Part shown: in pieces, positions 17,842 through 26,678 of the stretch
Position numbering within the stretch: position 1 is the first letter of the stretch
How the letters are laid out: the number at the start of each line of letters is the position of its first letter
Assembly (NCBI RefSeq): GCF_013391475.1
Contig: NZ_JACBAZ010000001.1
Span: forward strand, 454,377 to 518,376
Source of the DNA: Oceaniferula marina
GTDB taxonomy: Bacteria; Verrucomicrobiota; Verrucomicrobiia; Verrucomicrobiales; Akkermansiaceae
Direction of reading: 5' to 3'
DNA length: 64,000 nt
Notes under the pieces: model-generated
The model's input: only the letters and a program-made list of their open reading frames with translations
The model's database searches: none
Told to the model about the DNA's origin: nothing
Program-made: the position numbers and the translations under genes

Positions 17842-18453
17842 TCAAGGCATCTCAATTTTGGCAATCTCCTCCATGATCCGGTCGGATATCTTTTGGTAGC
17901 CATCGCGACCCTTCGCCTTGAGTTCTTCGGGAGTGAAGGTGATCGGATCACCGACAACAATGGTGATCGGGCAGAAGCTTACTTTTGCTGAGCCACGAGG
18001 CAGAGCTTCCCGGGCACCAAAAATCCTGACAGGCTGCACCGTCGCCTTGGTCTTGGCTACGATCAAACCAGTTCCAGCCTCAGCGGGTTGTAGACTACCA
18101 TCCAAGGTCCGCGAGCCTTCGGGGAAAATCACTACACGGTTTTTATTCCGTAGCAGCTTGATGATCGTTTTTAAACTGGTCATGTCCGGCCGTTCCTGGT
18201 CGACGGGAACCACATTCATTCTTGGAAACAACCAGGCTCCAAAACTGCGGAATAAGGTTTTCCTTGCCAAGAAATACACCGGATTTTCGTAGATAATCCC
18301 AACCAGAGGAGGGTCGATGAAACTCTCATGATTAGAGGCAATCAGAACCGGGCCGTCTTCGATCAATTTCTCTCGACCGACAACTCTCAAAGAGAAAAAA
18401 CAGATAAGTAGCTTTTTCCACAGCGTGTAATTAAACCAATAAATCGTTTTCAT
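17842..18453 (-). CDS. 1-acylglycerol-3-phosphate acyltransferase (PlsC family)
   Basis: The 203-residue protein has the LPLAT blocks in order: NHESFIDPPLVG (H-x4-D catalytic block), an arginine-containing block LFPRMNVVPVDQE, FPEGSRTLDGSL, and a proline-containing VQPVRIFG. It adds the second acyl chain to lysophosphatidic acid at the inner membrane, or acts on a related substrate. It follows aroA-cmk with a 34-bp gap. A cmk-plsC order is also seen in several other bacteria and supports co-transcription. It converges on the decarboxylase gene with 38 bp between the stops. Confidence 0.88.
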   Translation of the reverse strand: MKTIYWFNYTLWKKLLICFFSLRVVGREKLIEDGPVLIASNHESFIDPPLVGIIYENPVYFLARKTLFRSFGAWLFPRMNVVPVDQERPDMTSLKTIIKLLRNKNRVVIFPEGSRTLDGSLQPAEAGTGLIVAKTKATVQPVRIFGAREALPRGSAKVSFCPITIVVGDPITFTPEELKAKGRDGYQKISDRIMEEIAKIEMP

Positions 18454-18487
18454 GATCCTTCAATCAGACTGATAAATAAAATGCGCT

Positions 18488-20440
18488 CTATAAGCCTTTG
18501 CTTTTTAAAATCGACATCGCCTCGTCCACGACTTCTTCAATCGTCATTTCCGAGCTATCAATAACCGTGGCGCCTTCGGCAACAACCAAGGGTGATGTTT
18601 TCCGGCTGCTATCCTCCTTGTCGCGCTGACTAACGACATCGGCCAAGCCTTCGGCGGATCGACGGGCTAGACGCACTTCTTCGGAAGCATCAACATAGAG
18701 TTTGTATGGGGTATCAGGAAAAACAACCGAGCCAATGTCCCGCCCTTCCATCACCAGGCTTCCAAGCTCAAGGTAATCACGCTGTTTTTCCACAAGTAAC
18801 CGGCGAACCTCTGGGATGGCAGCAATCGCGGAAACCCGGGAATTGACCGCGTCCTCCCGCAGCGCGTCACCAGCATCAACACCATCCACAAGAATGATCG
18901 ATCCCCTGTCGCGAACACCACAGCGGAGGTCGATGCGATCCAACATGGCAATCACTCCCTCCGTATCGGAAGCGTCAATTCCGTGCTGGATACTCGCCCA
19001 AGCAATCGCCCGATACATCGCCCCTGTATTGATCATAATCAGACCAAGTTTCTCGGCCAGCCTGCGGGCGACCGTACTTTTTCCTGATGCCGCCGGACCA
19101 TCAATCGCAATCGCAAAATGAGGTTTCGGGTTCATCACTTTTTCCAAGTCATGCTGAAACCCGGGATAGGACGTATTGATAAAGTCCGTGTTGTGCACCA
19201 CCGTTTCACCCTCCGCAAACAAGCCGGCAATGATGAACGACATGGCAATCCGGTGGTCATCATAGCTTTCGAGTTCAGCGGCATGAAGTGGTCGACCTCC
19301 TGTAATTTCCATCCCATCGTCAAACTCTTCCACCTCAGCGCCCATGGCACGCAGGTTGGTTACGACGGTGGATATCCGGTCACTCTCCTTGACCCTGAGC
19401 TCACTGGCATTGCGAATCACCATACGCCCTTCGGCCAAGGCTCCGGCAACGGCTAGAACGGGAATCTCATCAATCAGATTCGGAACTTCTTCAGGTAAGA
19501 TCTCCGTCCCTTGCAAGGTTCCCCCGATTACCGTCAAGTCTCCGTATGGCTCGCCCGAGTCTTCTGAGATCATGTCGACTCTAATATCAGCCCCCATGCG
19601 AATCAAGACATCCACAACGGCTTTGCGCGTTGGGTTCAAACCTACCTTTTTAATCTTGAGCTCTGCCCCGGGCATGGCGGCAGCGGCAACCAACCAGAAA
19701 GCAGCCGAAGAAATATCACCGGGAATGTAGAGATCGTTAGCCATCGGAATTTGCCCCCCATGAACGGCGATCCGATGGCCATCAATTGTCGAATCAATTT
19801 GAAAATGGTCAAAGATGCGCTCGGTGTGGTCGCGGGTTTCAGCAGGTTGACGGACCGAAGTCTCATACTCGGCAAACAAGCCTGCCAACAATACCGCGCT
19901 CTTTACCTGGGCACTGGCCATTGGCATATCATAATGGATTGCCTGCAATCGTTCTGCGGACCCGCCAAGGATCATGGGAGCACATCCCTCTTTTTCGCCT
20001 GCAGCCTCAATCCTGGCCCCCATCATGGACAAGGGCGTCATGATACGCCCCATCGGCCGGGACTGTAGGGATTCATCCCCGGTCAGGGTCGATTGAAATG
20101 GCTGGGCTGCCAGAACACCGGCAAGCAAACGCATTCCGGTCCCCGAATTGCCACAGTCGATTTCCACATCAGGAGCATTCAGCTGCATCGCCTGTCCATA
20201 GATCCTTAGCGACGTCGGTCCATAGCCCTCTAAACGCTCCAGCACCTCATACTGAACACCCAAGCTGGCCATGGCCTCCAAGGTGCACAAGCAGTCTTCA
20301 CTCGGGAGATAATTGTCGATCTGAGTGACGCCGTCTGCGAGTCCGGCCATAATAGCGGCTCGGTGGGAGATGCTTTTGTCACCCGGCACTTCGATGACCG
20401 CGTTCAGACTCTTAATGGGTGTTACCTTGATGGAAGACAT
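18488..20440 (-). CDS. aroA-cmk: Fused EPSP synthase / cytidylate kinase
   Basis: This 650-residue protein joins two normally separate enzymes. Residues 1 to about 435 are EPSP synthase, with GDKSISHRAAIMAGLA, DCGNSGTGMRLLAG, LQSRPMGRIM and LRVKESDRIST. They join shikimate-3-phosphate and PEP for aromatic amino acids. From about residue 438 a complete cytidylate kinase begins, with the nucleotide loop DGPAASGKSTVARRLAEK, then NTGAMYRAIAW and VMEGRDIGSVVFPD. It phosphorylates CMP and dCMP. The linker is only a few residues (NPKPH). The reading frame is open throughout, so this is a true fusion and not an assembly artefact visible here. tyrA lies 35 bp upstream and plsC downstream, forming one operon. 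Confidence 0.94.
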   Translation of the reverse strand: MSSIKVTPIKSLNAVIEVPGDKSISHRAAIMAGLADGVTQIDNYLPSEDCLCTLEAMASLGVQYEVLERLEGYGPTSLRIYGQAMQLNAPDVEIDCGNSGTGMRLLAGVLAAQPFQSTLTGDESLQSRPMGRIMTPLSMMGARIEAAGEKEGCAPMILGGSAERLQAIHYDMPMASAQVKSAVLLAGLFAEYETSVRQPAETRDHTERIFDHFQIDSTIDGHRIAVHGGQIPMANDLYIPGDISSAAFWLVAAAAMPGAELKIKKVGLNPTRKAVVDVLIRMGADIRVDMISEDSGEPYGDLTVIGGTLQGTEILPEEVPNLIDEIPVLAVAGALAEGRMVIRNASELRVKESDRISTVVTNLRAMGAEVEEFDDGMEITGGRPLHAAELESYDDHRIAMSFIIAGLFAEGETVVHNTDFINTSYPGFQHDLEKVMNPKPHFAIAIDGPAASGKSTVARRLAEKLGLIMINTGAMYRAIAWASIQHGIDASDTEGVIAMLDRIDLRCGVRDRGSIILVDGVDAGDALREDAVNSRVSAIAAIPEVRRLLVEKQRDYLELGSLVMEGRDIGSVVFPDTPYKLYVDASEEVRLARRSAEGLADVVSQRDKEDSSRKTSPLVVAEGATVIDSSEMTIEEVVDEAMSILKSKGL

Positions 20441-20475
20441 AACAATAAAAAATAAAGGGGCCTCTGGAAAGATGG

Positions 20476-21333
20476 TTATTGTTCCTTTTTAGGAGGAAGT
20501 TGATCTCGCAGGTCCTTGGCTTGCTGCAGGAACGATGTGACAGCTTCTTCGCTCGATTGCTCCAACAAAGCAAGCATTTCACGCAAATGTTCAATACTCT
20601 CTTCAATCGGAGCTTTCAATGATTCCCGGTTTCTCAACATGATCTCAGCCCACATCCCCGGGTGTCCCGAGGCAACCCGGGTGGTGTCCCTCATGCCATT
20701 TCCCGCAAATTTACCGTAATCCGGGTCCTTCAGACCAACCATGGCACCTACCGATGCCAGCAAATGTGGTAAATGGCTAATCCGGGCCATCACTGCATCG
20801 TGATCCTCCGAAGATGTCAGGTAACAGCGACACCCAAGCACCAGCCAAAAATCTTTCAAGGCATCCACATCCGCCTCATCATGGCCAAAGTCATTGGTCA
20901 TCACACAGGCGGCTCCGTCAAACAAGCTCTCGCGTGCGGCCAACACCCCGGTTTGCTCAGACCCCGCCATCGGATGACTGCCAATGTATTTCGCTTCGCA
21001 ACGACGCACCAAAGCGTCCAAGGTCTCTCTGGGAGTCAATTTTACACTACCGACATCTGTGATGATCATCCCTTTGAGGGAGACGTCACGCGATACAGTT
21101 TCCAGGATTTGCAGCATGGCCCCGACTGGGGTCGAAAGAATCAATAAATCAGCGCCCTTTACAGCCTCAGTGAGACTCGTTGTGGCATGCTGGATTCCCA
21201 TACTCGCGGCCTCATCCACAGAGGCTTGCCTCCGTCCCCATAAGTAGACCTCGGTGTCTGGCAATCGTTTTTGCCCGGCCAAAGCCATCGACCCTCCCAA
21301 GAGCCCACTTCCTAATACGGCAATCTTTTTCAT
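20476..21333 (-). CDS. tyrA: Prephenate/arogenate dehydrogenase
   Basis: The 285-residue protein begins MKKIAVLGSGLLGGSMALAG, an NAD(P)-binding Rossmann motif. It has the TyrA-specific GSHPMAGSEQTG (substrate-binding His) and ISHLPHLLA. It performs oxidative decarboxylation of prephenate or arogenate toward tyrosine. There is no C-terminal ACT domain, so tyrosine feedback through such a domain is not expected. The ATG at 21333 is preferred over a TTG at 21342. It is the first gene of tyrA, aroA-cmk, plsC. Confidence 0.93.
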   Translation of the reverse strand: MKKIAVLGSGLLGGSMALAGQKRLPDTEVYLWGRRQASVDEAASMGIQHATTSLTEAVKGADLLILSTPVGAMLQILETVSRDVSLKGMIITDVGSVKLTPRETLDALVRRCEAKYIGSHPMAGSEQTGVLAARESLFDGAACVMTNDFGHDEADVDALKDFWLVLGCRCYLTSSEDHDAVMARISHLPHLLASVGAMVGLKDPDYGKFAGNGMRDTTRVASGHPGMWAEIMLRNRESLKAPIEESIEHLREMLALLEQSSEEAVTSFLQQAKDLRDQLPPKKEQ

Positions 21334-21438
21334 CCGCGACAATCGATGTCAGAATCACATATAAAAAACAAGAACCGACGCGCCAAACTTGCGACATCGG
21401 TTCCTGTGAAAATTCAACAGTGTAATGGTATCGGGAGC

Positions 21439-21882
21439 TTAAGGCACTCGGAACTTATGGGTCTCGTCAGGATCCTCAGGATCACGGCAAAGTTTTCCGG
21501 ATGCAATCCCTTTTACATCAACGATGTTATGGGTGTAAGGGTTAAATACAAAACCGGGCTTCCCAGGAACGGGTGACGCGGTCGGATAGTTTTTCTTGCC
21601 ATTGGTATTGGTCGGAGGAGTGGGAGACGTATTCCCATCAGAGCCTGGCGTTAACACGGTGCTATCCACTCCGGTTGGGTTTCCTGCGGCGTCGACCCCA
21701 GCCACACCATTTCCTTGTTGGCTTTGCTCAAGTATTTTCTGCTGTTCAGGCGTCAGTGTCGGTTGACCGCTCGGCGTTTGCGTCCCTGGATTGTTCGGAT
21801 GAGGCTTCGGATAAAACGGGCTACACGCTCCGACAAGGAGTGCCAACCCGAGGGGTAAAAATGCTTTGCTCTTTAAGTTCAT
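21439..21882 (-). CDS. Small Pro/Thr-rich lipoprotein
   Basis: From the ATG at 21882 the protein has 147 residues with a lipoprotein signal (LGLALLVGACSPF), so it should be lipidated at the Cys. The mature part is low-complexity and rich in Pro, Thr, Gly and Asn. A possible globular end is FVFNPYTHNIVDVKGIASGK followed by an Asp-rich RDPEDPDETHKF. The phrase VFNPYTHNIVDV resembles short lipoproteins of this phylum, but I know no function. It lies about 105 bp upstream of tyrA in the same orientation and could share its transcript. Confidence 0.75.
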   Translation of the reverse strand: MNLKSKAFLPLGLALLVGACSPFYPKPHPNNPGTQTPSGQPTLTPEQQKILEQSQQGNGVAGVDAAGNPTGVDSTVLTPGSDGNTSPTPPTNTNGKKNYPTASPVPGKPGFVFNPYTHNIVDVKGIASGKLCRDPEDPDETHKFRVP

Positions 21883-22298
21883 GGCTCGATCGAGTGATGG
21901 TATGCGGTTGGTCAATAATATGGATGATAGAGATGATTGCGTATCATTGCAAATGGGAGGTCTCCGTCAATCTGGGATTGAATCGAGGACTGCTTCCATA
22001 AGCTTAAACGACTGATATTCCCTGATTGTTTCAAAGAATCTACGCCAGCGCCCCTTCAAGGCTTGGCTTTGGCTTCTTTGATCCATCGGCGGGAAAAACA
22101 GCAGATGACGCATTTTCAACGCAATCGTCTGTTAAGTCAAGCCATGAGCAAGATTATTACACAGATTTTCTACTCTGCTCAACAATCAGCCTTGATTGTC
22201 AGCCGCGCTCCATTGATCTTTGACTTCGACATGATATGGCAGCTCCACACTCAAGCCCATCTTCAGTGATCACACCATAACCTCGCCGTTGTTACCCG
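21883..22298. other. 416-bp intergenic region between divergent lipoprotein and luxE-like genes
   Basis: I see no supported gene, strong hairpin or clear promoter pair here. It should contain promoters for both divergent units. Short open frames in it lack recognisable features. Confidence 0.5.
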
Positions 22299-23378
22299 AT
22301 GAATTGGAAGGAACAGAATCCCCCGCCCGACCCCTCTGCAAAAATTGCCGAGGCCATTGTTTCGGGGGCCCTTGATGACGAGAGCTTCAATCGGCGGGCT
22401 TTGGAACTGTTCGACTATCAATTTTCTCGCAACTTACCCTACCAGCGATACTGCGAGCATCTCGACGCACTCCCGGGAAAGGTTTCATTCTGGGGCGACA
22501 TCCCGGCGATCCCAACAGATGCCTTTAAACAACACGCGCATCCTCTCATCTGCCGACCGGACGGTAAGCACCATCCCTATTTTCAAACCTCGGGTACAAC
22601 CACAGACATCAAGGGGCGACACTATTTCCCATCCTTTGAGCTTTATGAGCAATCCATTCTTCGCTCATGGAAACTGGAATCCATCCCGCCCCCCCAACGG
22701 GCACTTTTCCTCGTTGCCCATCCCCAACAGGCTCCCCGGTCCTCGCTCTCCCATATGATGGGGGTTCTGGATCAGCAACATCAGGGAGGCGAAAAAACAT
22801 GGGGGCTCGAGGCATCAGGAGCATTAGATCTTCAATCCATCCAGTCCTGTATTGCCCACAGTGTCGACTCTCTGGCACCTCTCGCCATACTCGGGACAGC
22901 ACTTGCCTTTTTACACCTACTTGAATCCTGCACCATACCCGTTCAACTCCCCCCAGGAAGCTGGATCATGGAAACCGGAGGCTATAAGGGAAGTCAAAGA
23001 AGTCTGAGTAAACAAGAACTCTATCGGCGCTTGCAAAACCAATTTGGAATACCTCCAAAACTCATCGTCAACGAATATTCCATGACCGAATTGAGTAGCC
23101 AGTTTTACACCCGGGGACTGGAGAATGCACATCACGGCCCACCCTGGACACGCATCAGGGTCGTTGACCCCATAACAGGGATGGATGCCAGCAGCGGCAG
23201 CCCCGGCCACCTGGCCATTTATGATCTCGCCAACACCCAGTCGGTGCAAGCGATCCAAACCCAGGATTTGGCTGTTGCCCATGGCCCCCATTCCTTTTTT
23301 CTACTCGGCAGAGACCCGTCCGCCCTTCCCCGCGGGTGTTCACGCGGAGCAGACGCAACATTTTCATCCACACCATGA
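22299..23378 (+). CDS. LuxE-like acyl-protein synthetase
   Basis: The 359-residue protein has the LuxE/PF04443 core: IPAIPTDAFKQH, YFQTSGTTTDIKGRH (ATP-binding Thr/Ser/Gly-rich loop), HMMGVLDQ, ETGGYKG and LIVNEYSMTELSSQFY. Near the C-terminus the conserved RGCS holds the Cys that in luminous bacteria carries the fatty acyl group. LuxE activates a fatty acid as acyl-AMP and passes it to the reductase LuxC, giving a fatty aldehyde. The LuxC-like gene follows with a 4-bp overlap. No luciferase genes (luxA, luxB) are present, so the aldehyde must serve another purpose. Confidence 0.85.
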   Translation: MNWKEQNPPPDPSAKIAEAIVSGALDDESFNRRALELFDYQFSRNLPYQRYCEHLDALPGKVSFWGDIPAIPTDAFKQHAHPLICRPDGKHHPYFQTSGTTTDIKGRHYFPSFELYEQSILRSWKLESIPPPQRALFLVAHPQQAPRSSLSHMMGVLDQQHQGGEKTWGLEASGALDLQSIQSCIAHSVDSLAPLAILGTALAFLHLLESCTIPVQLPPGSWIMETGGYKGSQRSLSKQELYRRLQNQFGIPPKLIVNEYSMTELSSQFYTRGLENAHHGPPWTRIRVVDPITGMDASSGSPGHLAIYDLANTQSVQAIQTQDLAVAHGPHSFFLLGRDPSALPRGCSRGADATFSSTP

Positions 23379-24460
23379 CCACCGAGCTCCGAATCCAACT
23401 TCTTGCCCGGCATTGCCAGTCCCCGGAATTTCTCGGGACCTTTAGCCCCCAGGATTTAATAGCCTGGTTACAAGCCGAACTGGGGAATGCCACCGTGCTG
23501 GACCGATTTATCCCCCACGGGCCGATTCAGACCATGGCTATCGCCCCCAAACGACTACTCCACATCGTCAGTGGTAACAGCCCTCACGGAGCGATGCAGA
23601 GTGTCTTGCGCGGACTCTTGCTAGGGTCCATGAACGAGGTGAAATTACCGTCCGGCGGGCTCCCTGAGCTTAAACTCTGGGTTGATGCCTTTCCTGACGA
23701 ACTCCAACAACTTGTGAACCTACACGACGAGCTGCCCGACGCTCTATGGAAACAAGCCGACGCAGTCATCGCCATCGGTTCAGACACCAGCATTGAAGCG
23801 ATTCATGACAAATTAAGTCCATGGCAACGGTTTATTCCACACGGACACAAAGTCTCGATGGGTGTGGTTTACAGTGACTTCAAAACAGCAGCGGCTCGGG
23901 CCGCCCGTGATGTTTCACTTTTCAACCAGCGGGGGTGCCTGTCACCTCACGCCATCTACGTGGATGAAACCAAGCCGGGAGACAGGCAGCGCTTTGCCTC
24001 CTTGCTCGCAAAGGCCATGCAGAGCTTCAACTTAAACCATCCCCCTAGCCCCCTCAGCCTCTCCGAAGCCGGAGCCATACGCAATCTCAGGGAAACCTAT
24101 CGTTTTCTAGCCGCCAATGATCGAGACATCGAACTTCACGAAAGCAAGGCCTCACTCGATTGGACGGTCATCTCCGAGCCATCAATCACACTCAAACTTT
24201 CCTGCCTCAACCGATGCGTGTATGTCAAACCGCTGCCGCAGCAGCAGGAAGACAATATACATAAACTCATTGGAGACGAAGCCGCTCACCTCTCAACCGT
24301 CGCGATTCACCCATACTCCGATCAAACGGCAACCCACTGGGCAAACTCGCCAGCCAGCCGTATCTGCCCAATGGGAGAGAGTCAATCCCCCAGCCTGTTC
24401 TGGCACCACGACGGCTTCCCCCCATTGGCTTCCTTACTAAGCTGGAAAGATATCGGCTAA
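23375..24460 (+). CDS. LuxC-like acyl-CoA/acyl-protein reductase
   Basis: The 361-residue protein is an aldehyde-dehydrogenase-like LuxC (PF05893). It has LHIVSGNSPHGAMQSVLRGL in the N-terminal half and the catalytic Cys in FNQRGCLSPHAIYVDE. It reduces the activated fatty acyl group handed over by the LuxE partner, using NADPH. The start at 23375 gives an ATGA overlap with the luxE-like stop, which marks tight coupling. A second gene resembling IF-1 follows 32 bp later. Possible roles are wax or ether-lipid precursors, or aldehyde-based signals. The sequence does not decide. Confidence 0.85.
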   Translation: MTTELRIQLLARHCQSPEFLGTFSPQDLIAWLQAELGNATVLDRFIPHGPIQTMAIAPKRLLHIVSGNSPHGAMQSVLRGLLLGSMNEVKLPSGGLPELKLWVDAFPDELQQLVNLHDELPDALWKQADAVIAIGSDTSIEAIHDKLSPWQRFIPHGHKVSMGVVYSDFKTAAARAARDVSLFNQRGCLSPHAIYVDETKPGDRQRFASLLAKAMQSFNLNHPPSPLSLSEAGAIRNLRETYRFLAANDRDIELHESKASLDWTVISEPSITLKLSCLNRCVYVKPLPQQQEDNIHKLIGDEAAHLSTVAIHPYSDQTATHWANSPASRICPMGESQSPSLFWHHDGFPPLASLLSWKDIG

Positions 24461-24492
24461 ACCCTCTTCACTTCTTTCGTTTTTATAGAATC

Positions 24493-24741
24493 ATGTTTGA
24501 CCCACCTATCACAACAACAGGGACGATTAACGACACCTCCCGCAAACCCACCTATGATGTTACCCTGCCCAATGGAAAAATCATCATCGGACACCTACCT
24601 AAATCACAGGCACCTTTGCGCGAGGTGCTGCAATCCGGAGATGTCGTCAATCTGGAACTCACGCCATACGATCTGGAGAAAGCCAGAATCGTAGGCGTGG
24701 TTTCTTCCAGTGACGTCACCTCGGATCAGGCACCGGCCTGA
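24493..24741 (+). CDS. Divergent IF-1-like S1/OB-fold protein
   Basis: The 82-residue protein matches translation initiation factor IF-1 in its main pattern: G-x-I then YDVTLPNGKIIIGHL, a short loop, and SGDVVNLELTPYDLEKARIV, close to the family signature GDxVxVELSPYDLxxGRI. The middle loop (PKSQAPLREVL) and both ends differ from normal IF-1. It is either the organism's IF-1 in divergent form or a second, specialised paralogue. It follows the lux-like pair at 32 bp and may be co-transcribed. Its 3' end overlaps the convergent membrane gene by 16 bp. Confidence 0.75.
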   Translation: MFDPPITTTGTINDTSRKPTYDVTLPNGKIIIGHLPKSQAPLREVLQSGDVVNLELTPYDLEKARIVGVVSSSDVTSDQAPA

Positions 24742-25151
24742 GGTGAAGCTTCACCTTTATTCTCTCCCCACCCGGCATACACTGGGGGCTTCGGCAGTTG
24801 GGGTGTCTCGCGTCGACGTCCTAACTTCGAAAACAACCAAATGTTAAAGAAGTGCATCATTCCCAACACAAGCATCACAACGCCGAGTTTCGAACTAAGC
24901 GCCTCAAACACACCACTCAGGCCACTCACAGCCTCACTCATCTTCAGGTAGAGGGATACAAATCCCAGGTTCACAAGATAGAACCCGACAACCAGAAGGT
25001 GATTAATACTATCAGCCAGATCCTCGTCACCCTGAGTGCTTTTGACCAGAAAAACCCTGCCATTTTTGTGCAGTGTTTTTGCAACCCAGAATGTTAAAGG
25101 CAAAGCTATCAAGAGATAGCCGATATAGGTAATTACAGTTTCGTTCATCAT
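24726..25151 (-). CDS. Small integral membrane protein
   Basis: From the ATG at 25151 (another at 25148) the protein has about 141 residues with three hydrophobic helices: IGYLLIALPLTFWVA, HLLVVGFYLVNLGFVSLYL and LGVVMLVLGMMHFFNIWLF. The C-terminal 30 residues are hydrophilic and Pro/Gly-rich. I do not recognise a named family. It is third in a minus-strand group after a GbsR-type regulator and a DCC protein, so it is probably co-expressed with them. It overlaps the IF-1-like gene tail to tail. Confidence 0.75.
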   Translation of the reverse strand: MMNETVITYIGYLLIALPLTFWVAKTLHKNGRVFLVKSTQGDEDLADSINHLLVVGFYLVNLGFVSLYLKMSEAVSGLSGVFEALSSKLGVVMLVLGMMHFFNIWLFSKLGRRRETPQLPKPPVYAGWGENKGEASPQAGA

Positions 25152-25217
25152 TTTATTTGTTTTGGTTTTGTGTTCTCGCACAGACCTCTTGCCTGCGCAA
25201 AATTGCTTTACTCCGCC

Positions 25218-25727
25218 TTAGATCAGGCCATCGGGAATATCAGGACGTTTGATCTTCACTCTGGAGTTCTCATTGCCAACGAATCCAGGCACTTCACCCT
25301 GCTCGCCGATCCTGTGGCTGACTTCTGGTTCTCCGGCCTCTCGTCCAAAGAAAAAATCAGACAGGGCCAAGCGTTTCGAAGCCAAGAGTCCGGCTACACA
25401 CTTCGCCATCGGTAACAACCACGGTGATGCCAGACGCTTGCCCCAGTATCGATAATCACGGCAAGCATACAAACACACGGCCCATGCCCCAGCCCCCTGA
25501 ATAACCTCACCACGAGCCGTCCTCACAACCAACTCCAACTCAGGCCGCCAACAAGCTAATTCCGGAAAAATCAACATCGCCCGCTCAGACCGGTAATCAA
25601 TAAACTCAAACTCCACAAATCGATCCTGTGCCAATAACCAATCACGGAAACGCCTGCAAAAACCACAGCGCGCATCATAATATACCTCCAAAGGTGACAA
25701 AGGATCAGGAATGGTTGTTTTCTTCAT
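25218..25727 (-). CDS. DCC family thiol-disulfide oxidoreductase-like protein (DUF393)
   Basis: The 169-residue protein begins with the DCC signature: VYYDARCGFCRRFRDWLLAQ, where the CxxC sits where thioredoxin-fold proteins carry their redox pair. ELELVVRTARGEVIQGAGA and LLPMAKCVAG are also typical. The family is predicted to have a thioredoxin fold. No firm reaction is known. It lies 76 bp after a GbsR/MarR regulator and before a small membrane protein. The C-terminal 40 residues are hydrophilic and not part of the usual family core. Confidence 0.82.
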   Translation of the reverse strand: MKKTTIPDPLSPLEVYYDARCGFCRRFRDWLLAQDRFVEFEFIDYRSERAMLIFPELACWRPELELVVRTARGEVIQGAGAWAVCLYACRDYRYWGKRLASPWLLPMAKCVAGLLASKRLALSDFFFGREAGEPEVSHRIGEQGEVPGFVGNENSRVKIKRPDIPDGLI

Positions 25728-25803
25728 GATTGTAATTTCAGAAAATAGTGAAAGTTTTAATGCGCTCGATTTGGTTCTTAAGGTAAGTATTCGTCCGTGC
25801 TGC

Positions 25804-26337
25804 CTAGCTAAGTAATTTCGCTGCCAATTTCATGGCTGGACCGTAATGCAATTTGTCAATCTTCCCTCCCACATTGCGGGCAAAGCTGACAAAGGTCTCG
25901 AGCTCGCGAATTTGATTGCGGAACGCTTCCGCTCCCACGCCTTCGAGATCTTTGGTTTCCTCATGGCATCCACGTAAAAGCTCGAGCGCAGGGTCAATTT
26001 CACGCCGCTGACGTTCGCGTAGAATGATTGTAAAGATTTTCCAGACATCTTTCTCAGCCTCGAAAAATTCCTTTCTTTCCCCCCTGCGAACGAGAATGCG
26101 AACCAAGCCCCAATTCACGAGCTCTTTCAGGTTCGTATGCGCATTGCCACGACTGATTGTCAGATACTCCATGACTTCGTCAGTACTCAAGGCTTCAGGC
26201 ATGATCATCAACAAGGCATGAATCTGAGCCATTGTCCGATTGATCCCCCACTGACTCCCAAACGCTCCCCACTGGGAGATAAAATCATCCCGGATCTCAT
26301 CAAAGCATCTCGCCTCGCTGTCGGTGCTTGCATTCAT
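25804..26337 (-). CDS. GbsR/MarR family transcriptional regulator
   Basis: The 177-residue protein has a winged helix-turn-helix of the GbsR type: WGINRTMAQIHALLMIMPEALS, then TDEVMEYLTISRGNAHTNLKEL and WGLVRILVRRGERKEFF in the wing. The C-terminal half is helical and suited to dimerisation. Related proteins repress osmolyte (choline, ectoine) genes, but no such gene is next to it. A perfect 18-bp palindrome lies three bases in front of its ATG, which suggests autorepression. The DCC and membrane genes downstream are the likely co-regulated targets. Confidence 0.88.
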   Translation of the reverse strand: MNASTDSEARCFDEIRDDFISQWGAFGSQWGINRTMAQIHALLMIMPEALSTDEVMEYLTISRGNAHTNLKELVNWGLVRILVRRGERKEFFEAEKDVWKIFTIILRERQRREIDPALELLRGCHEETKDLEGVGAEAFRNQIRELETFVSFARNVGGKIDKLHYGPAMKLAAKLLS

Positions 26338-26340
26338 CGA

Positions 26341-26358
26341 TTTCAGTTATTACTGAAA
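26341..26358. promoter_or_regulatory. Perfect 18-bp palindrome, candidate GbsR/MarR operator
   Basis: TTTCAGT (26341-26347) and ACTGAAA (26352-26358) are perfect arms around TATT. The site starts 3 bp upstream of the regulator's ATG on the minus strand, so a bound dimer would cover the translation start region. MarR-type proteins bind palindromes of this size. Confidence 0.55.
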
Positions 26359-26672
26359 ATACAGTCATTAGCAAGCTTTTATTTGATTTATCGAGAAACC
26401 TGTGGGAGCCGCCCCCCAAGCACCGTAGAATGGGTTGATCTAGAGTTATTCCTCTAAGGGATGCAGTCGGATATCCTGGGCGAGAAGATGAGAAATCACG
26501 TCCATATAATCAATTTTGACAGTTCAAAAGACAGTTTTGCCATTCACATGCAGAAAAAATAGGATACATCTTTCCTGAGCAGCATGAACGTACAGATCAA
26601 ATCAGAGGAAAAATCAACCAAGGTACCCGGAAGAAACAGCCGGAATGATGATAAAATCTACGATTTGTGATG

Positions 26673-26678
26673 TATAAT
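26673..26678 (+). promoter_or_regulatory. Possible -10 box for the cluster
   Basis: TATAAT preceded by TG, about 120 bp before the start at 26800. No good -35 hexamer stands 17 bp upstream, so this is a weak call. Confidence 0.3.

Noticed and set aside
22063-22269. 68-codon open frame before the luxE-like gene
   Set aside because: Composition and lack of hydrophobic or motif pattern make it look like chance in a promoter region.
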